A stretch of DNA of 15,083 nucleotides from an uncultured Collinsella sp. (GTDB lineage: Bacteria; Actinomycetota; Coriobacteriia; Coriobacteriales; Coriobacteriaceae): the NCBI GenBank assembly GCA_902470895.1, contig CABRID010000047.1, positions 1 to 15,083 of the forward strand, read 5' to 3'. A model generated the notes under the pieces. That model was not told the DNA's origin. It saw nothing but the letters and a program-made list of their open reading frames with translations, and searched no databases. Of this stretch, positions 1-6,828 are shown piece after piece (positions within the stretch are counted from its first letter, which is position 1; each line of letters begins with the position of its first letter). A program made the position numbers and the translations under genes.

Positions 1-45
1 GATCAGCCTCGGTCTCGTGGGCTCGGAGATGTGTATAAGAGACAG
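1..45 (+). other. Illumina Nextera i7-side adapter (not genomic)
   Basis: Bases 12-45 are the Nextera read-2 transposase adapter, ending in the 19-base Tn5 mosaic end at 27-45. Bases 4-11 (CAGCCTCG) match the i7 index oligo I recall as N710, and bases 1-3 are the end of the P7 arm. Genomic sequence begins at 46. Translating this adapter gives artefact peptides containing MCIRDS (forward) or LSLIHI (reverse), so any protein that includes them is contaminated. Confidence 0.98.
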
Positions 46-564
46 CTCCACCAGCGAAAGCACTACACCGATAACGGGAATGGCAGCGATAACCTCGAGC
101 ACGACCGAAATAACGCTCGAAAAGACTCCGAGACCAAACGACGTGGAACGCATGAGTGGACGGTCCATGCCGTCATCGACCTTGAGCGAAAGATCACGGC
201 CCCACTCGATACCAAAGCCGGAACCGCACACGCTCGCAATGCAAGCTGCCAAAAAGCCGATGGCAGCCGCAATGCCGCCAATAACGGGAATAAACAGCAC
301 GAGCACCGACACAACGCAAATCAGCGCCGGCAAAAACGCGATTTGGCATACACGCTGAAGCACACCCGGAGTCTTGGTCATATCTTGGAACGCCTGAGCC
401 ACACAGCCCTTTGACGCATTCGCCACGGGCGGTTGCGGAACAAACTGCTGGGGCTGAGGCTGTCCCTGGGGAGCGGGTCCAGCGGCACCGGCATTAGGAG
501 CACCACACGCGCCGCAGAACTTGTCGTTATCGCCCATGGGGGCGCCACACTGCGAGCAGAACAT
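46..564 (-). CDS. Zinc-ribbon membrane protein, C-terminus cut off by contig end
   Basis: This frame starts at ATG 564-562 and stays open for 173 codons until the adapter at 45, so the true C-terminus is missing. The N-terminus is a zinc ribbon with two CxxC pairs (C3/C6 and C17/C20, in the contexts FCSQCGAP and FCGACGAP). A Pro/Gln/Ala-rich linker follows at about 24-50. From about residue 72 there are long hydrophobic segments (around 72-90, 93-113 and 146-170) separated by a short polar stretch (GIEWGRDLSLKVDDG). This is the layout of small Gram-positive zinc-ribbon membrane proteins of unknown function. An AAGGG ribosome binding site lies 8 bases before the ATG, which supports the start. 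Continuing the frame into the adapter would add a false tail beginning LSLIHISEPTR. No specific function is assigned; membrane location and metal binding are inferred from the motifs. Confidence 0.85.
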
Positions 565-713
565 AGAATCATCCCTTCGTATCTTGAGCGAATCACTTGG
601 ATCGCAAACGATGTCTTTAGCATCATTATTGCCCAATGTGGGGTCAAATACTCAAAGATGACCGATTTGCAACGCAGGTGGCTTTATTCAATGATTCGAA
701 GGGTGTATCCGCG

Positions 714-1736
714 CTAGTTCGTGCCGCGGAAGCCCTTGCCCACGATCTCGGAGCTGTCAACGATCGTGATAAACGCATCCGGATCGATATCGCGGGTATA
801 GCGGCGCAGTTGCACTGCCTCGCGACGGCTCAGCACACTCATGATCACCGTGACGCACTTGCCCGAGAAAGCACCGTAGCCGCGGCTGATAGTCGCCGTA
901 CGGTTGAGATGCTTGACGATAAACTCTTCGACCTTAAGGGGTTCGGAGCAAATAACTGTGCAGACCTTGCGCAGGTGGATGCTTTCGATAGCTTTGTCGA
1001 CCACGAGCGTCTTGGCAAACAGGCCGAGCACACAATACAGGCCGACGCGAGGGCCGTACAGGAAGGCCGCGATGGTCACGATGCCGATATCGACCAGCAG
1101 CAGTGCGCGGCCAATCTCGAGCGTCGTGCGGCGCTTGAGGATCATCGCCAGGATGTCCGTACCACCCGTCGAGGCACCGATGTCAAAGACGATGGCGCTA
1201 CCAAGCGCCGGCAGAATCACGGCAAAGCACAAGTCGAGCCACATATCTCCCGTCATCGAGACATCGGTCGGAATAAAGATCTCAAACAACGAGACGTAAG
1301 CCGAGAGGGCAAACGAGGCGAAGACGCTCCACAGGATTGCCTTGCGCTCCAAAAAGATAAAGCCCAAAACGACCAGAACCGCGTTGATGATCCACATAAA
1401 GACGCCGACGGGCAGGGTCGGGAACAGCGTGGACAGAATGACCGACACGCCCGAGGTGCCGCCAAAAGCAAAGTGGTTAGGGGTTTTAAACGCGACGATG
1501 GCAAATGCCGTGAGAATCAGGCCCAAATTGAGCTCGGCGAAAAAACGCGGGAAGCCCGGCTCCTGACTGCGCTTTTGGCCGGCGCGCTCGCCGCGCTCGA
1601 TATCGGTGCGATCAACCACGCGCTCCATCGGCACCACGGGAGGACGATGCACCTCCTCGGCAGCACGCGATGCCGCCTCTGCCGCGGCGGCCTCAATCGC
1701 CCGTGCCTTGCTTTCTGTTTCGTGCTCGTCGGCCAT
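714..1736 (-). CDS. YitT family membrane protein (DUF161/DUF2179)
   Basis: A 340-residue protein. Residues about 68-240 hold roughly five membrane segments with YitT-family signatures, including TPNHFAFGGTSGVSVIL and DIGASTGGTDILAMILKRRT. A soluble C-terminal DUF2179 domain follows at about 255-335. YitT proteins are usually near 280-290 residues; this one carries an extra N-terminal segment of about 65 residues that is rich in Ala, Glu and Arg and probably cytoplasmic. The start is set by GAGGGG 8 bases upstream of ATG 1736. The family is widespread in Gram-positive bacteria and its transport role is not firmly known, so no substrate is proposed. The gene is separated from asp23 upstream by a 208-base gap with hairpins, which suggests its own transcript. 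I see no clear terminator between its stop and the zinc-ribbon gene. Confidence 0.9.
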   Translation of the reverse strand: MADEHETESKARAIEAAAAEAASRAAEEVHRPPVVPMERVVDRTDIERGERAGQKRSQEPGFPRFFAELNLGLILTAFAIVAFKTPNHFAFGGTSGVSVILSTLFPTLPVGVFMWIINAVLVVLGFIFLERKAILWSVFASFALSAYVSLFEIFIPTDVSMTGDMWLDLCFAVILPALGSAIVFDIGASTGGTDILAMILKRRTTLEIGRALLLVDIGIVTIAAFLYGPRVGLYCVLGLFAKTLVVDKAIESIHLRKVCTVICSEPLKVEEFIVKHLNRTATISRGYGAFSGKCVTVIMSVLSRREAVQLRRYTRDIDPDAFITIVDSSEIVGKGFRGTN

Positions 1737-1740
1737 TACG

Positions 1741-1817
1741 GCAACCCCTCGTTAACAATTTGGAAACAATGCGCCCATTAGGGTAACGCGGAACGCGACG
1801 ATTGCAACCCCTAGTTA
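1741..1817. repeat. Short direct repeat upstream of the YitT gene
   Basis: The motif GCAACCCCTNGTTA occurs at 1741-1754 and again at 1804-1817 in the same orientation, 63 bases apart, with only the N position differing. The copy nearer the gene includes its ribosome binding site (GAGGGG on the minus strand). It could be a local duplication or paired regulatory sites; nothing in the sequence decides between them. Confidence 0.5.
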
Positions 1818-1825
1818 GACGAGCG

Positions 1826-1849
1826 GTATGCCCACATCGGGGGGCATAC
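1826..1849. other. Inverted repeat upstream of the YitT gene
   Basis: GTATGCCC at 1826-1833 and GGGCATAC at 1842-1849 form a perfect 8-base inverted repeat around an 8-base centre. It lies just downstream of the asp23 terminator hairpin and about 90 bases upstream of the YitT start. It could be an operator or an additional hairpin; no protein is known to bind it. Confidence 0.45.
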
Positions 1850-1853
1850 AAAT

Positions 1854-1891
1854 AACGGCCGGCCACGCTTTTGCTTGCGCGGTCGGCCGTT
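1854..1891 (-). terminator. Probable terminator of the amaP-DUF2273-asp23 unit
   Basis: AACGGCCGGCCACGC at 1854-1868 and its near-complement at 1877-1891 form a 15-position GC-rich stem with one mismatch and one wobble, closing an 8-base loop. Read on the minus strand, the tail is short and broken (TTATTTGTATG), so termination strength is uncertain. Confidence 0.5.
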
Positions 1892-1911
1892 TAACGTTTT
1901 CGCAGATAAAG

Positions 1912-1944
1912 CCTGCCAAAACAAACCTGTCCCTTTTTGGAAGG
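1912..1944 (-). repeat. Post-stop stem-loop, loop GGGACAGG (copy 1, after asp23)
   Basis: This element starts directly after the asp23 stop codon (1945-1947). CCAAAA at 1916-1921 pairs with TTTTGG at 1935-1940, and an outer CC (1912-1913) can pair with GG (1943-1944) across a 2x2 internal loop. The loop reads GGGACAGG in the gene sense. It is the weakest stem of the three related elements in the window (others at 4530-4564 and 6785-6827), but has the same position and loop motif. Confidence 0.5.
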
Positions 1945-2466
1945 TTACTCGTGCTGGCTGGTGCGGTGCTCGTACTCCTCGGGGGTGATGACGTCCTCGA
2001 TGCGCAGGTTGACGCCCGCCACCTCAAGGCCGGTCATCGCGGCAAGGCGCTCGGTGACACGTGCCTTGACATCGTCGAAGATCGCGGGCGCATAGGCGCC
2101 GTACTCGATAATGACGGAGATGTTGACGACCACGCGATTGTCATCGGTGACCTCAACCGTCACGCCCTTGGTCAGATTCTCGGCACCAAACTGCTCCTGC
2201 ACAAAGTGCATAAGGTTACCCTTCGTGCCCAGGACGTGCGGCACCTCGCGGGTGGCCATGGCGACGATCTTCTCGATCACACCGTTGGAATAGGTCAGCG
2301 AGTCCTCGGACTCGTCTGTTTCCTCATCATCCTCGTCCGCGTCATCGGCGGACTCGGCCTCGACGAGCGCCTCATCCTCGAGCGTCACATCCTCGGCTTC
2401 GGCGACGGCCGCCTCGTTCTCCTCGAGTTCGGTATCGGCCACATCGACCTTCGTATTAAAAGCCAT
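1945..2466 (-). CDS. Asp23/Gls24 family envelope stress protein
   Basis: A 173-residue protein whose residues about 58-165 form the Asp23/Gls24 (DUF322) domain: YSNGVIEKIVAMATREVPHV near the start, then VTVEVTDDNRVVVNISVIIEYG and a final GVNLRIEDVITPEEY. In Staphylococcus aureus, Asp23 is an abundant protein held at the membrane by AmaP and induced by alkaline or cell-wall stress. Here too it is the last gene of a unit with AmaP and a DUF2273 protein. Residues about 12-57 form an unusually acidic low-complexity tail, mainly Asp and Glu, before the domain. The start is supported by AAGGAGG 5 bases before ATG 2466. It lies 44 bases after the DUF2273 gene, consistent with one transcript. Membrane-adjacent location is inferred from the family. 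Confidence 0.93.
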   Translation of the reverse strand: MAFNTKVDVADTELEENEAAVAEAEDVTLEDEALVEAESADDADEDDEETDESEDSLTYSNGVIEKIVAMATREVPHVLGTKGNLMHFVQEQFGAENLTKGVTVEVTDDNRVVVNISVIIEYGAYAPAIFDDVKARVTERLAAMTGLEVAGVNLRIEDVITPEEYEHRTSQHE

Positions 2467-2510
2467 GGTTCCTCCTTATGCCTGCCGCGGATGCGACAGT
2501 CGAATACATA

Positions 2511-2888
2511 TTAGCGGCCGCTAAACAGACGGCCGAAGAAGTTGACGATCCCGTTTTCGCCGTCGCGAATTTGGCCGATCACGGCGCCGATCAGCACGAA
2601 GAATGCAATGACGAGCGTGTCCCACAGGCCCAACGTGAGCACCAACACGGCGAGGATAAAGCCAGCGACGGCGCCAAGCGTGGTGTTGGGATGACGCACG
2701 GCATAGCTCCAGATGGCAGCGCCCGTACCCTTGATGAGACCCATAGCCTCGTCAAAATCCGCGGCTGCCGCGTCTTGTAACTCGGTTGCCTCTGCTTTGG
2801 AATCAACAGGTTCGTTCGCCGGCGTGGCGCTCTGGTCAATCGTCAGGCGCGGCGTACGAGCGGTCTTGTCTTGATTGGTATCACTCAC
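2511..2888 (-). CDS. DUF2273 small membrane protein
   Basis: A 125-residue protein starting at GTG 2888. The start is supported by GAGG 6 bases upstream, and it overlaps the end of amaP by 8 bases in another frame, an arrangement typical of translational coupling. The first 50-odd residues are polar (SDTNQDKTARTPRL onward) and probably cytoplasmic. Residues about 70-110 hold two closely spaced hydrophobic segments (TTLGAVAGFILAVLVLTLGL and DTLVIAFFVLIGAVIGQIRD), followed by a short Arg-ended tail. DUF2273 proteins are usually about 60-80 residues, so the polar N-terminus is an extension. The family is found between amaP and asp23 in Firmicutes and is presumed to belong to the same membrane complex; its biochemical role is unknown. 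A longer upstream reading of the frame would lie wholly inside amaP and is not favoured. Confidence 0.85.
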   Translation of the reverse strand: MSDTNQDKTARTPRLTIDQSATPANEPVDSKAEATELQDAAAADFDEAMGLIKGTGAAIWSYAVRHPNTTLGAVAGFILAVLVLTLGLWDTLVIAFFVLIGAVIGQIRDGENGIVNFFGRLFSGR

Positions 2889-3426
2889 CGGAAACCTCCA
2901 CGGTCTGGACGGTAGTCTTGGACGGCAAAAAACGAACGCGTGCGGTCGTGCCCGGCGTGCCAAGCATGGTGTCGCAAGCTTCCTCGATGCGCCGCTGCAT
3001 CGCAGTAGCCAGAGATGCCACGTCCTTATCGTCAAGCGCGATAGCCTCGACCTTAAATCGGACGTGCGAATCGTCGGAGCCTTGGACGCGGGCCTCGACA
3101 TGCTCGACCATCACGCGATCGTCGCGCTCTGCCGCAGTGCGAGCGCACGAAGAAAGCGCCGCGAGCGTGACCTCGATATTGCGCTCCCCCGCCGGATGCA
3201 CACAGGACGGCTCGCGACGAGCAAACATCAGGCGGAAGAAGCTTACCAGCACGCCGATCGCCACAACTCCGCCGCATGCCGTCACGACAATGCGCGGCAT
3301 GGGGTCGCGCATCAGCAGCATAAAGCGATACGTATACGGCCCCCAAAACTGGCAGACAAGCGTACCCAGCGCCACGATGGCGGCGGCAAGATACACAATC
3401 GCTAGGGCTCGTTTGAGTACGCGCAC
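2881..3426 (-). CDS. amaP: Alkaline shock response membrane anchor protein AmaP
   Basis: A 181-residue protein with two N-terminal membrane segments (about residues 6-30 and 46-68). A cytoplasmic domain of about 110 residues of the Asp23-like type follows, with NIEVTLAAL and an HVRFKVEAIALDD strand region. This matches AmaP, which anchors Asp23 at the membrane in staphylococci. The start is GTG 3426, with GGGAG 7 bases upstream. It is the first gene of a three-gene unit, and its stop codon lies within the overlap with the DUF2273 gene. A TATAAT at 3477-3482 on the minus strand could be its -10 element. AmaP is assigned from the two-helix hairpin, the length and the conserved neighbours; sequence similarity to the staphylococcal protein was judged by eye only. 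Confidence 0.85.
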   Translation of the reverse strand: MRVLKRALAIVYLAAAIVALGTLVCQFWGPYTYRFMLLMRDPMPRIVVTACGGVVAIGVLVSFFRLMFARREPSCVHPAGERNIEVTLAALSSCARTAAERDDRVMVEHVEARVQGSDDSHVRFKVEAIALDDKDVASLATAMQRRIEEACDTMLGTPGTTARVRFLPSKTTVQTVEVSGE

Positions 3427-3476
3427 GTGGCGCTCCCTTCAAATCTCGGCACTCGAAATACAAAACGGTTCGCATC

Positions 3477-3482
3477 ATTATA
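3477..3482 (-). promoter_or_regulatory. Possible -10 element of the amaP promoter
   Basis: A consensus TATAAT lies on the minus strand about 50 bases before the amaP GTG. Its first bases are shared with the T-tract of the yebC terminator. No good -35 hexamer is visible at 16-18 bases (TAGAGC at 17), where the sequence is the terminator stem, so this is only suggestive. Confidence 0.35.
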
Positions 3483-3523
3483 AAAGAGCCGGGTCCGGTG
3501 CTCTACGCACGCGGATCCGGCTC
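3481..3523 (-). terminator. Terminator of yebC
   Basis: GAGCCGGGTCCG at 3486-3497 and CGGATCCGGCTC at 3512-3523 form a 12-base-pair stem with one G-T wobble around a 14-base loop. On the minus strand it is followed by TTTTA. It lies about 70 bases after the yebC stop and before amaP, so it separates the two units. Confidence 0.75.
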
Positions 3524-3592
3524 ATCTATTCCACGAGGCTTGCATGCTCGCTTCATTATGCCCAGATATGCACGGCTTAACCCGTGCGGGCG

Positions 3593-4399
3593 CTACTCCT
3601 CCTCGAGGGCAGCGATGACCTCGTCGGTCATGTCCATGGTGCTGTAAACATCCTGGACGTCGTCGAGCTCCTCAAGACGGTCGATGAGGCGCTGAACCTT
3701 CTTGGCGTCGGCGCCGGAGACCTCGGTCGGGGTGGTCGGGACCATGGTGGTCTCGGAGCCCTTGACCTGGACGCCCTGCTCCTCGAGCGCCTTGGAGACA
3801 GCCATGACCTCGTTAGCAGTAGTCCAGACGATCCACTCCTCGCCGGCATCCTCGTAGTCCTCGCCACCGGCCTCGGCGATGGCCATCATGAACTCATCCT
3901 CGTCACCGGCAGCACCGTTGGCGATCATGGTCTCCTTCTTGGCGTTCTCGTCCAGGATCTCCTTGGCAACAACGATCTGGCCCTTGCGCTCAAACTGGAA
4001 GGCGACGGAGCCGGAGGTGCCCAGGTTGCCACCAGCGTGGGAGAAGGCGGAACGGACATCAGCGGCGGTGCGGTTGCGGTTGTCGGTCAGGCAGTCAACG
4101 TAGACGGCGACACCGGCGGGGCCGTAGCCCTCGTACACGATGTTCTCGTAGACGGCAGCGTCGGCACCCGAACCAAAAGCCTTGTCGATAGCGGACTTGA
4201 TCTTGTCCTTGGGCATGGACTGAGCCTTGGCCTTGGCAACGGCAGCGGCGAGGCTGGCGTTGTTCTCGGGCAGCGGGTCACCGCCGAGACGGGCAGCAAC
4301 GGTGATGTTGCGGCTCAGCTTGGAGAAGAGGGCGGAACGCTTGGCGTCCTGCGCGCCCTTACGATGCTTGGTTGTGGCCCACTTAGAGTGTCCGGACAT
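3593..4399 (-). CDS. yebC: YebC/PmpR family (TACO1-like) regulatory protein
   Basis: A 268-residue protein that begins with the family hallmark MSGHSKWATTKHRKGAQDAKR and contains the conserved YEGYGPAGVAVYVDCLTDNRNRT block and the GGNLGTSGSVAFQF block, ending in the acidic tail DEVIAALEEE. Usual length is about 240-250; extra residues lie in the acidic middle region (about 150-190). Members were first described as DNA-binding regulators (PmpR of Pseudomonas). The mitochondrial homologue TACO1 is a translational activator, and bacterial YebC proteins have been linked to relief of ribosome stalling, so a ribosome-related role is possible. The start is supported by GGAGA 5 bases upstream. Codon use is strongly biased to C- and G-ending codons, consistent with high expression. 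It appears monocistronic: a good terminator follows, and its upstream neighbour ends 165 bases away. Confidence 0.96.
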   Translation of the reverse strand: MSGHSKWATTKHRKGAQDAKRSALFSKLSRNITVAARLGGDPLPENNASLAAAVAKAKAQSMPKDKIKSAIDKAFGSGADAAVYENIVYEGYGPAGVAVYVDCLTDNRNRTAADVRSAFSHAGGNLGTSGSVAFQFERKGQIVVAKEILDENAKKETMIANGAAGDEDEFMMAIAEAGGEDYEDAGEEWIVWTTANEVMAVSKALEEQGVQVKGSETTMVPTTPTEVSGADAKKVQRLIDRLEELDDVQDVYSTMDMTDEVIAALEEE

Positions 4400-4529
4400 A
4401 CGTGTCTCCTATCGGTTTCGACCTAAAGCCCAGCGCAGATGCTCGGGCAATATAAACAAACGTCGTTATGATATACCTACTGGCCTGCGAGATAAACCCC
4501 AAAATGAAGGCGTCGTGATGATGCCACCC

Positions 4530-4564
4530 TTTGGTGCAAAGCAACCTGACCCCAATGCACCAAA
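4530..4564 (-). repeat. Post-stop stem-loop, loop GGGGTCAGG (copy 2, after the DUF6020-like gene)
   Basis: Read with the gene, TTTGGTGCA begins at the first base after the stop codon (4565-4567) and pairs perfectly over 9 bases with TGCACCAAA ending at 4530. The 17-base loop contains GGGGTCAGG. No T-tract follows, so it is not a standard intrinsic terminator. It shares position and loop motif with elements at 1912-1944 and 6785-6827. Confidence 0.75.
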
Positions 4565-6748
4565 TTAGGACCAGAGGAGGTCGCTGCGGGTGATGGTGGC
4601 GCCGATGGCAAAGGGCATGCAGGCGATGACCGGATACAGGTAGCGCATGTAGGTCGAGCCATTGCAGGGACCGATCAGGCACACGGCGAGCACGCCCAGC
4701 AGCGGCACCCAAATGGCCAGCCCGCGCCACGAATGACGACGTAGCAGATAGAGCACCACGGCGATCATGATCCACACATAGGTGGCCGAGCTCATGGTGA
4801 GCGAGATAAACGGGATGCGTTGTACTGCCACGCGATACAGGTTGATCAGGTGGTCGCACCAGCGCACGACCTTGCTATCGACCGGATGGAAGTCAAAGTA
4901 CTTGAGGTTATCGGGCTTCGCCATAATCTCGGCACTGCGCGCCGTGCTGTAGACCCACGCATCGCGGGCGCTCGGATAAAAGTAGCCGTAGTAGTTATTG
5001 ATGAGCGCCGAGATATAGCACTCGGGATCCTTTTTGAACATCTGGGCCCACACCTCAAAATAAGCCTTGATGTCCTCCTGCGAGGCGTACTCGTTAAAGC
5101 AATTTTTGACGGCGTCCGACTTATCCGGGTTGTAACGGCGCCCCAGATTCTCGTACTTGAGCACACGGTCGATCACGGCACGCTCTTCGTCGGTCACCAA
5201 GCCGTCGCAAGGAGCCTCCACGATGGTGCCGTCCTCCTTAACCGTGGGGTTGACGCCCGAGTTGAGGCCGTCGTGCTTTTGGACAAAACGAGCCGTCTGC
5301 TGGAACGGAATCGAGAGGATTTCGCGCTTGGAACCAGGCGTGATGTCGTGTGCCGGCATAAAGACCTTGGTGAAGTACATATTAGAGGCAAGGCAGAGCG
5401 CAAGCACCGCAAGAACTCCCACCCAGCGGAAACGCGGGGTGGCGCCCGAAGGCGCAGCACCAGCCTGCTTGGCTGCACGACGAGCCACATGCACGTCCCA
5501 TGCGCAAAGCGCCGCCGCGATTACGCATGCCGCCAGGGGAAACACCAGGCCGCCGTTACGCAGAAACGTGGAGCCCATGGCGCCCAGAGCAAGCAGCAGC
5601 CAGTCGTGGCGCGCAAAGAGCACGGGGGCTTTCTCGCCCGTTCGCTCGACATTGGCATCACGACGGGGCAAGCCACATGCCACGAGCTTGACGGTCTGTA
5701 CCAGCAGCACCAAGAACGCGTCGGCAAAGAGCACGTCTTTGGTGAGCAACGCCGCGTAGTTAGAGAACATCGGCATAAACACAAAGAACAGCAAGATCAC
5801 GCCGCGGACCGGCAGGCTCACGCCCAGCTTGCGCAGCGACGAGATGGAATAGGCCATGCAGGCGGCCGTAATGACGAACTGAGCGCAGGTGTAGATGGCA
5901 AGACCTGCGTTGGCGCTGTTGAACAGTGAAAGCCCCAGCTGGACGCACGAACCGATGATAGCCGTGTGCACCACGGGATGATGTCCGTTGAGCAACACAT
6001 TGGGATTGAGCAGACGCAGGTAGTCACTCGTGCCGTTGGGGTAGTTGAACCACTGGCGAATCTGCGCACCCGTATCTCCCATAAAAAGGCCGGGCAGCGA
6101 AGCGATGAGCGCGGGCGCCCAGGCGACCATAAGCACCAGGAAGGGCCCGGCAAAGGGATGGACCGAGAGCACGGCGTGAGTCACACGCCATACGCGGCCA
6201 AAGTGCGCCTCGGAAAACGGAATGCGCCGAGAGCTCAGCCAATCTAGACACTCAAAGGCAAGGTAGAAGGCAACGACCGCCAAGAGCATCCAGCCCGCGC
6301 CGCCAATCCAGGCGCAGATGATGCGGGCTTTGTCGCCAAGGACAATCTCGGCCGAGTCGGTGAGATCGTAGCTGCGGCCGAACACCATGCAGATGGCGAA
6401 GAACAGCGACGGCAGAATGATCGATGGACGCCAGGTGTCGCCACGGCCAAAGAACACGTAGCGAAACGGCAAGGTGAGCAGGCAGGCAAGCGCAAGCAGC
6501 ATGACCGCGTCGGTATGGCCGGCAAACGAGAGGAGCACCTCGTAGCACACGTACAGCATGCCCGAGGCTTTGGGGTCAATCGCCAAGACTGCGTTGCTCG
6601 ACACCGGGGCAGGATCGATGGAAAACGCCGTGGTCGCCAACAGCGCGAGCAAAAATGCGATGAGCGTCTGCTTGGCGGGGTAGCGCTTAAACCAGACGAT
6701 GCGGGCAGCGTCGCGCGCAGCCGTTGTGGAGAGGTCGGAATCCTTCAC
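4565..6748 (-). CDS. Large polytopic membrane protein, DUF6020-like (possible envelope glycosyltransferase)
   Basis: A 727-residue protein with about 12 or more hydrophobic helices over residues 27-470, a soluble region at about 480-640, and terminal helices near 650-720. Between the helices lie the blocks MGDTGAQIRQWF (about 223-234) and LLNGHHPVVHT (about 252-262), which I associate with the DUF6020 family. An Asp between early helices, a large extracellular part and many membrane spans resemble GT-C type glycosyltransferases that use lipid-linked sugars, but that is inference and no donor or acceptor can be named. The start is GTG 6748; the upstream AAAGG is about 11 bases away, so initiation may be modest. 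It follows lgt by 80 bases, and a strong hairpin sits between them. It ends immediately before another stem-loop. Confidence 0.8.
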   Translation of the reverse strand: MKDSDLSTTAARDAARIVWFKRYPAKQTLIAFLLALLATTAFSIDPAPVSSNAVLAIDPKASGMLYVCYEVLLSFAGHTDAVMLLALACLLTLPFRYVFFGRGDTWRPSIILPSLFFAICMVFGRSYDLTDSAEIVLGDKARIICAWIGGAGWMLLAVVAFYLAFECLDWLSSRRIPFSEAHFGRVWRVTHAVLSVHPFAGPFLVLMVAWAPALIASLPGLFMGDTGAQIRQWFNYPNGTSDYLRLLNPNVLLNGHHPVVHTAIIGSCVQLGLSLFNSANAGLAIYTCAQFVITAACMAYSISSLRKLGVSLPVRGVILLFFVFMPMFSNYAALLTKDVLFADAFLVLLVQTVKLVACGLPRRDANVERTGEKAPVLFARHDWLLLALGAMGSTFLRNGGLVFPLAACVIAAALCAWDVHVARRAAKQAGAAPSGATPRFRWVGVLAVLALCLASNMYFTKVFMPAHDITPGSKREILSIPFQQTARFVQKHDGLNSGVNPTVKEDGTIVEAPCDGLVTDEERAVIDRVLKYENLGRRYNPDKSDAVKNCFNEYASQEDIKAYFEVWAQMFKKDPECYISALINNYYGYFYPSARDAWVYSTARSAEIMAKPDNLKYFDFHPVDSKVVRWCDHLINLYRVAVQRIPFISLTMSSATYVWIMIAVVLYLLRRHSWRGLAIWVPLLGVLAVCLIGPCNGSTYMRYLYPVIACMPFAIGATITRSDLLWS

Positions 6749-6784
6749 AGTCCGAAAGCCTTTCTAGAAACCTATCAAACTCGG

Positions 6785-6827
6785 CAAGACCACCACAAAG
6801 GTGCCTGTCCCCTTTGTGGTGGTCTTG
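6785..6827 (-). repeat. Post-stop stem-loop, loop GGACAGGCA (copy 3, after lgt)
   Basis: A perfect 17-base-pair stem (6785-6801 with 6811-6827) closes a 9-base loop, starting one base after the lgt stop codon at 6829-6831. In the gene sense the stem-loop junction reads GGGGACAGG. The 3' flank is GCCGAGTTTG with no U-tract. It could act as a 3'-end stabiliser, a processing site or a weak terminator between lgt and the next gene. Related copies are at 4530-4564 and 1912-1944. Confidence 0.85.
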
Positions 6828-6828
6828 G

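Noticed and set aside
17..358. Plus-strand open frames beginning in the first 45 bases.
   Set aside because: Their starts lie in the Nextera adapter (MGSEMCIRDS), and they are antisense to the zinc-ribbon gene.
642..663. GGTCA-N12-TGACC inverted repeat and TTGACC as a promoter of the zinc-ribbon gene.
   Set aside because: The arms are only five bases and no acceptable -10 box lies 16-18 bases from TTGACC. It is expected by chance at this length.
636..1781. A 381-residue open frame on the plus strand across the YitT gene.
   Set aside because: It is a shadow of the YitT gene with polar, Arg/Asp/Gln-rich sequence and no domain.
4400..4529. A promoter for yebC in the upstream gap.
   Set aside because: TATCAT and TATATT are present on the minus strand, but neither has a fitting -35 hexamer or a TGN extension, so no site could be chosen.
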